Shown: piece after piece, positions 4,056 through 6,894 of the stretch | How the letters are laid out: each line of letters starts with the position of its first letter | Numbering within the stretch: the first letter of the stretch is position 1 | NCBI GenBank assembly: GCA_040901775.1 | Contig: JBBDYF010000058.1 | Span: 1 to 6,894, forward strand | DNA: 6,894 nucleotides | DNA from: CAYLLN01 sp040901775 | Lineage (GTDB): Bacteria > Planctomycetota > Planctomycetia > Pirellulales > Pirellulaceae | Direction of reading: 5' to 3' | Notes under the pieces: generated by a model | The model's input: the letters and a program-made list of their open reading frames with translations, nothing else | The model's database searches: none | Told to the model about the DNA's origin: nothing | Translations under genes and position numbers: made by a program

Positions 4056-6548
4056 ATGTCGCAACTCAATGGCGAACCCAAGCCGGCGGCGATCGAGCCG
4101 GAAATTCTGACGGCCTACGCCCTCGATCAGCTTCCGGCTGCCGAGCGGGCCACGGTCGAACGGCTGCTGGCCGAGCCGCGGCAGGTTGATGCCCGGCAAC
4201 TGGTCGCACAAACGCGGCGACTGGCGGAAATGCTCCCCGCGGTCCACGCGGGCGACGTATCGCCCGAACGCGACACGCAGCTCCGCACGGCCCTGCTCGA
4301 GCGGTCGGCTGCCCAGCCGGCGGTGGAGTTGCCGGAGAAGGCATTGCCGGAGAAAAGTTCGCGCAGGCGGCTCGTCTGGTTGACGGTCGGGGGTCTCGCC
4401 ATTGTGCTGGCCCTGGCAGTCGCCATTCCGCCGATCCAGCGGGCGCGGGAAACGGCGCGTCGGATGAACCGTTCCAACGGTGCAGTTTCTCAAAGCGGCG
4501 CAGTGAACGATCGCTTGGCGAGCGCCGACGGGAAAGAGGAAAGCGGCACTTCGATATCGGCTAATCAAAAGTCGCTGTCAACACTTACCAGCGAAGAAGG
4601 GCCGCAGGTGAACAAGCCGGTTTATGAAGGGCTATATGAAGGGCTAATGGATAACGATCTGGGTTCAATTCCTTCGCAGCCGACCGCGGGCGAATCGGTT
4701 CGCCCGGTCACTCCGCTGAGCCTGGCTCAGGAAGGGGAAGAGCGGTTGCTAGATCTGGAGCGCGGCGCTCGGAGGCTGAAGGAAGAGAAAATTGCCCAGC
4801 TTGAGTTGGGTGCTGTCCAATCGGAGCTTACGGACAACTACGGCAACTACAGCTTGGCGCCACCTGTCACTGAGAGTCTTTCCACTCGCAACCCGCGTCG
4901 TCTGGCTCGGACAGAAGAAGAAGCGCGCTCCTGGTACAAGCGGAACGGCGAAGTCGCGGATGTATTTCTTAGATACGGAAGAGTCACTATCGACGAACGA
5001 AATTTTGACTCGCTCGCCAGCGGCGAACAATACGAACCGATCGTCGAAAACCTCTTTCTCGATCCCACCGCTCATCCGCTCTCGACGTTTTCGATCGATG
5101 TCGATACCGCCTCGTACTCGAACGTGCGGCGATTCTTGACGAGTGGCCGTTTGCCGCCGCCCAATGCCGTGCGGATCGAGGAACTGGTCAACTACTTTCG
5201 CTACACCGATCCGCAGCCCAAGGGGGCCGAGCCATTCTCGGTAAATCTCGAAACCGCCGAATGCCCCTGGCAGCCTGGCAACCTGCTGCTGCGGGTGGGT
5301 CTGCAAGGGAAGGAGATTCCGCGGACCGAGCGGCCGGCGAGCAACCTGGTCTTTTTGCTCGATGTTTCCGGCTCGATGTCGGACGAGAACAAGCTGCCGC
5401 TGGTGAAAACGTCGCTCGCCCAGTTCGTCGCCGAACTGACCGAGAACGACCGCGTGTCGATCGTCACCTATGCGGGCGACGCCGGCTTGCGGCTGCCCCC
5501 CACCAGTGGAGACCAGCACGACAAAATCATGGGGGCGATCGATTCGCTCAGCGCCGGCGGCTCGACCCACGGCAGCGCGGGAATTCAACTCGCCTACGAG
5601 CAGGCGGCCCAGTATTTCCTCAAAGAAGGGACGAACCGGGTGATCCTGGCGACCGACGGCGACCTGAACGTCGGCGTGACCAGCGACGACGCCCTGGTCG
5701 AGTTGATCAAAACCAAGGCGGCGGCCGGAACGTTTCTGACGGTGCTCGGGTTCGGCGAAGGGAATCTGCAAGATGCCAAGCTGGAGAAGCTGGCCGACCA
5801 CGGCAACGGAATGTATGCCTATATCGACGGCGTTCGCGAGGGGCGGAAGGTGCTGGTCGAGCAGATGACCGGCAGCACGATCACGATCGCCAAGGATGTG
5901 AAGATTCAAATCGAGTTCAACCCGGCCGAGATCGCTTCGTATCGTTTGCTGGGATACGAGAATCGCCTGCTGGCGGCCAAGGATTTTGCCGACGACAAGA
6001 AAGACGCCGGCGAGATCGGCGCGGGCCATGCGGTGACCGCGCTGTACGAGCTGGTTCCGGTGGGCAAGCAGCAGACAGCGGCTAAGGTTGAGCAGCCGGC
6101 CATCGAGCCGCTGAAGTATCAGGAGGCAGGGGCCAGAGGGCAGGAGTCAGAGGTCAGGGGACAGGAGTCAGGGGTCAGTGGTCAGGGATCGGAGGCGAGC
6201 GGGAGGCGTCAGCCTCCCGATAGTGCCGATCTCACCGAAGCGGCCGCCAGCGGCGAACTGTTGACCCTCAAGCTCCGCTACAAGCAGCCCGACGGCGACA
6301 CGAGCAAGCTGCTCGAGCTGCCGCACAAAGATCGCGGCGGCAAGTTCAACGCGGCCTCGAAAGATTTGCAGTTCGCCTCGGCCGTGGCCAGCTTCGGGAT
6401 GATCCTCCGCGGCAGCGAACACAAGGGGAGCGGCAACCTGGCGGCTGTCGCCGAGATTGCCAGCGGCGCGCTAGGCGAAGACGCCGGCGGCTACCGGGCC
6501 GAGTTTGTCGATCTGGTCCGCAAAGCGCAGGCGCTGGGTGCCAAATAA
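4056..6548 (+). CDS. Membrane-anchored von Willebrand A protein (YfbK type) with anti-sigma-like N-terminus
   Basis: 830 residues, preceded by no clear Shine-Dalgarno. Residues 12-60 (EILTAYALDQLPAAERATVE onward) resemble the head of anti-sigma factors but lack the His and Cys zinc ligands. One membrane span covers about 106-124 after SSRRR, predicting an inside head and an outside C-terminal part; it continues into IPPIQRARETARRMN, which resembles the DUF1559 prepilin helix. Residues about 325-430 match the YfbK N-terminal domain (FSIDVDTASYSNVRRFL). The von Willebrand A domain follows with complete metal-site residues: Asp436-x-Ser438-x-Ser440, Thr504 and Asp534. Residues about 600-830 match the DUF3520 C-terminal region, interrupted at about 690-723 by a repeat-derived insert. 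The domain probably binds protein partners through the metal site; partner unknown. Position 71 bases after an ECF sigma gene suggests it controls or is controlled by that factor. Confidence 0.9.
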   Translation: MSQLNGEPKPAAIEPEILTAYALDQLPAAERATVERLLAEPRQVDARQLVAQTRRLAEMLPAVHAGDVSPERDTQLRTALLERSAAQPAVELPEKALPEKSSRRRLVWLTVGGLAIVLALAVAIPPIQRARETARRMNRSNGAVSQSGAVNDRLASADGKEESGTSISANQKSLSTLTSEEGPQVNKPVYEGLYEGLMDNDLGSIPSQPTAGESVRPVTPLSLAQEGEERLLDLERGARRLKEEKIAQLELGAVQSELTDNYGNYSLAPPVTESLSTRNPRRLARTEEEARSWYKRNGEVADVFLRYGRVTIDERNFDSLASGEQYEPIVENLFLDPTAHPLSTFSIDVDTASYSNVRRFLTSGRLPPPNAVRIEELVNYFRYTDPQPKGAEPFSVNLETAECPWQPGNLLLRVGLQGKEIPRTERPASNLVFLLDVSGSMSDENKLPLVKTSLAQFVAELTENDRVSIVTYAGDAGLRLPPTSGDQHDKIMGAIDSLSAGGSTHGSAGIQLAYEQAAQYFLKEGTNRVILATDGDLNVGVTSDDALVELIKTKAAAGTFLTVLGFGEGNLQDAKLEKLADHGNGMYAYIDGVREGRKVLVEQMTGSTITIAKDVKIQIEFNPAEIASYRLLGYENRLLAAKDFADDKKDAGEIGAGHAVTALYELVPVGKQQTAAKVEQPAIEPLKYQEAGARGQESEVRGQESGVSGQGSEASGRRQPPDSADLTEAAASGELLTLKLRYKQPDGDTSKLLELPHKDRGGKFNAASKDLQFASAVASFGMILRGSEHKGSGNLAAVAEIASGALGEDAGGYRAEFVDLVRKAQALGAK
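4623..4646 (+). repeat. 12-bp perfect tandem duplication in the linker
   Basis: TATGAAGGGCTA occurs twice head to tail and encodes YEGL-YEGL (residues 190-197) in the presumably unstructured extracytoplasmic stretch just after the membrane span. As an exact two-copy repeat it could vary in copy number. Confidence 0.9.
6138..6221 (+). repeat. In-frame 21-bp tandem repeats plus palindromic module in the von Willebrand A gene
   Basis: Three consecutive 21-bp units (6138-6158, 6159-6179, 6180-6200) encode the heptapeptides GQESEVR, GQESGVS and GQGSEAS. They run straight into GRRQPPD (6201-6221), whose DNA is an 8-bp perfect hairpin, CGGGAGGC/GCCTCCCG (6200-6207 and 6212-6219), around GTCA. The third unit is 20/21 identical to 2585-2565 in hemG, in the same codon phase. 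The block sits in a linker between YfbK-conserved stretches (before it LKYQ, after it GELLTLKLRYKQPDGD). Confidence 0.9.
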
Positions 6549-6553
6549 CAAAG

Positions 6554-6572
6554 CCCCGACCAGTGGTCGGGG
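6554..6572. terminator. Hairpin after the von Willebrand A gene, possible terminator for the minus-strand gene
   Basis: CCCCGACC, loop AGT, GGTCGGGG: an 8-bp perfect stem 5 bases after the stop at 6548. On the plus strand TGATTC follows, which is a poor terminator tail. On the minus strand the stem is followed by CTTTGTTATTT, so it fits better as the terminator of the RNA methyltransferase transcript. It may work in both directions. Confidence 0.55.
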
Positions 6573-6635
6573 TGATTCGCATATCGGCGTCCCTCCGCCG
6601 CGGCCCCGTCCTCGCGAACGCTGTGCCGCCCAACA

Positions 6636-6654
6636 CCCTGACCACTGGTCAGGG
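6636..6654. terminator. Second hairpin, possible terminator for the plus-strand gene
   Basis: CCCTGACC, loop ACT, GGTCAGGG: an 8-bp perfect stem followed on the plus strand by CTTTGAG. The T-run is short, so intrinsic termination is only moderately supported. It is the inverted partner of 6554-6572. Confidence 0.45.
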
Positions 6655-6666
6655 CTTTGAGTGTGG

Positions 6667-6894
6667 TCAGGCCTGTGAGTGCTGCTTGCAATACTCGTAC
6701 ATTGCCATCGCGGCGCTGGTCGCCACATTGTATGCATGCGGCATTCCCCAAACCGGAATTTCAACCACCGCGTCCATCAGCCGCAATTCTTCGTCGGTCA
6801 TTCCGAGCCGCTCGTTCCCGAAAACGATCGCCGCGCGGCGCGGAAAGCGGTAGTCGTGCAGGCTGACCGAGTGGGTCGCCTGCTCCAGTCCCAC
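6667..6894 (-). CDS. TrmH/SpoU-family RNA 2'-O-methyltransferase (C-terminal part; N-terminus beyond window)
   Basis: The last 75 residues of a SpoU-class (SPOUT) methyltransferase, which transfers a methyl group from S-adenosylmethionine to a ribose 2'-OH in tRNA or rRNA. Motif 2 is AAIVFGNERLGM. Motif 3 is the stretch EIPVWGMPHAYNVATSAAMAMYE, and its arrangement resembles E. coli TrmH (IPMIGMVQSLNVSVA). The invariant Asn is kept, but the usual SerLeu before it is AlaTyr. These two motifs form part of the trefoil knot that holds the cofactor. The frame continues past the window edge, so the GTG at 6894 is almost surely internal. The stop is TGA at 6669-6667. The gene converges on the von Willebrand A gene across a 118-base gap holding two hairpins. 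The exact RNA target cannot be told. Confidence 0.88.
   Translation of the reverse strand: MGLEQATHSVSLHDYRFPRRAAIVFGNERLGMTDEELRLMDAVVEIPVWGMPHAYNVATSAAMAMYEYCKQHSQA

Larger units (their letters stand above)
6549..6659. repeat. Inverted pair of hairpin repeats in the convergent intergenic region
   Basis: A 26-base unit at 6549-6574 recurs in inverted orientation at 6659-6634 with 24/26 identity. Each unit is itself a hairpin, and the two mismatches are a compensatory pair (C-G in one copy, T-A in the other) at the same stem position. About 59 bases of unrelated sequence lie between them. No target duplication is obvious. It could be a REP-like doublet or a pair of terminators from a common repeat. 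Confidence 0.8.

Noticed and set aside
4749..6029. Minus-strand open frame of 426 codons
   Set aside because: It lies wholly antisense to the von Willebrand A gene, whose motifs are unmistakable; it is an effect of high GC at third codon positions.
6138..6221. CRISPR-like array
   Set aside because: The 21-bp units are directly adjacent with no spacers and are translated in frame inside a gene.
6892..6894. GTG start for the RNA methyltransferase
   Set aside because: SpoU-family proteins are about twice this length or more and need an upstream motif 1, so the frame clearly enters from outside the window.

Overview
The window looks like chromosomal DNA from a high-GC planctomycete, probably of the Pirellula/Blastopirellula type. 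That is a recognition call, not a database match. It rests on four things: the start of a secreted alpha/beta-hydrolase-like protein of a planctomycete type, an ECF sigma factor followed by a YfbK-type von Willebrand A protein, a membrane segment resembling the planctomycete DUF1559 prepilin helix, and short GC-rich palindromic repeats carried inside coding sequences. Most starts lack a clear Shine-Dalgarno sequence; the sigma gene is the exception.

Layout, left to right. (1) 1-1005, minus: N-terminal 335 residues of an exported alpha/beta-hydrolase-like protein, cut by the window edge. (2) 1006-1257: divergent intergenic region with only a weak promoter candidate. (3) 1258-1716, plus: a 152-residue protein of unknown function. 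(4) 1713-3305, minus: an FAD-dependent HemG/HemY-type porphyrinogen oxidase, convergent with gene 3, the two stop codons sharing one CTAG. (5) 3306-3423: divergent promoter region with an ECF-like promoter candidate for the sigma gene and a -10-like box just before hemG. (6) 3424-3984, plus: ECF sigma factor. (7) 4056-6548, plus: 830-residue membrane protein with an anti-sigma-like head, one membrane span and an extracytoplasmic von Willebrand A module. (8) 6549-6666: convergent intergenic region with two hairpins in inverted orientation. (9) 6667-6894, minus: C-terminal end of a SpoU/TrmH-family RNA 2'-O-methyltransferase, cut by the window edge.

The sigma gene and the von Willebrand A gene form a likely regulatory unit. 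A sigma factor with a candidate self-recognised promoter is followed by a membrane protein whose cytoplasmic head resembles a zinc-less anti-sigma domain. HemG (haem synthesis) and the TrmH-family enzyme (RNA modification) are unrelated housekeeping genes.

The most unusual signal is a set of short GC-rich modules inside three unrelated genes: the hydrolase, hemG and the von Willebrand A gene. Copies are shared between genes (one 28-bp block is identical in two genes, one 21-bp unit is 20/21 identical in two genes). They sit in the same orientation and reading frame in every gene, at linker positions, and keep each gene open. Two hairpins show compensatory base-pair changes between copies. This resembles the in-frame palindromic elements known from Rickettsia, but in a planctomycete-like genome.
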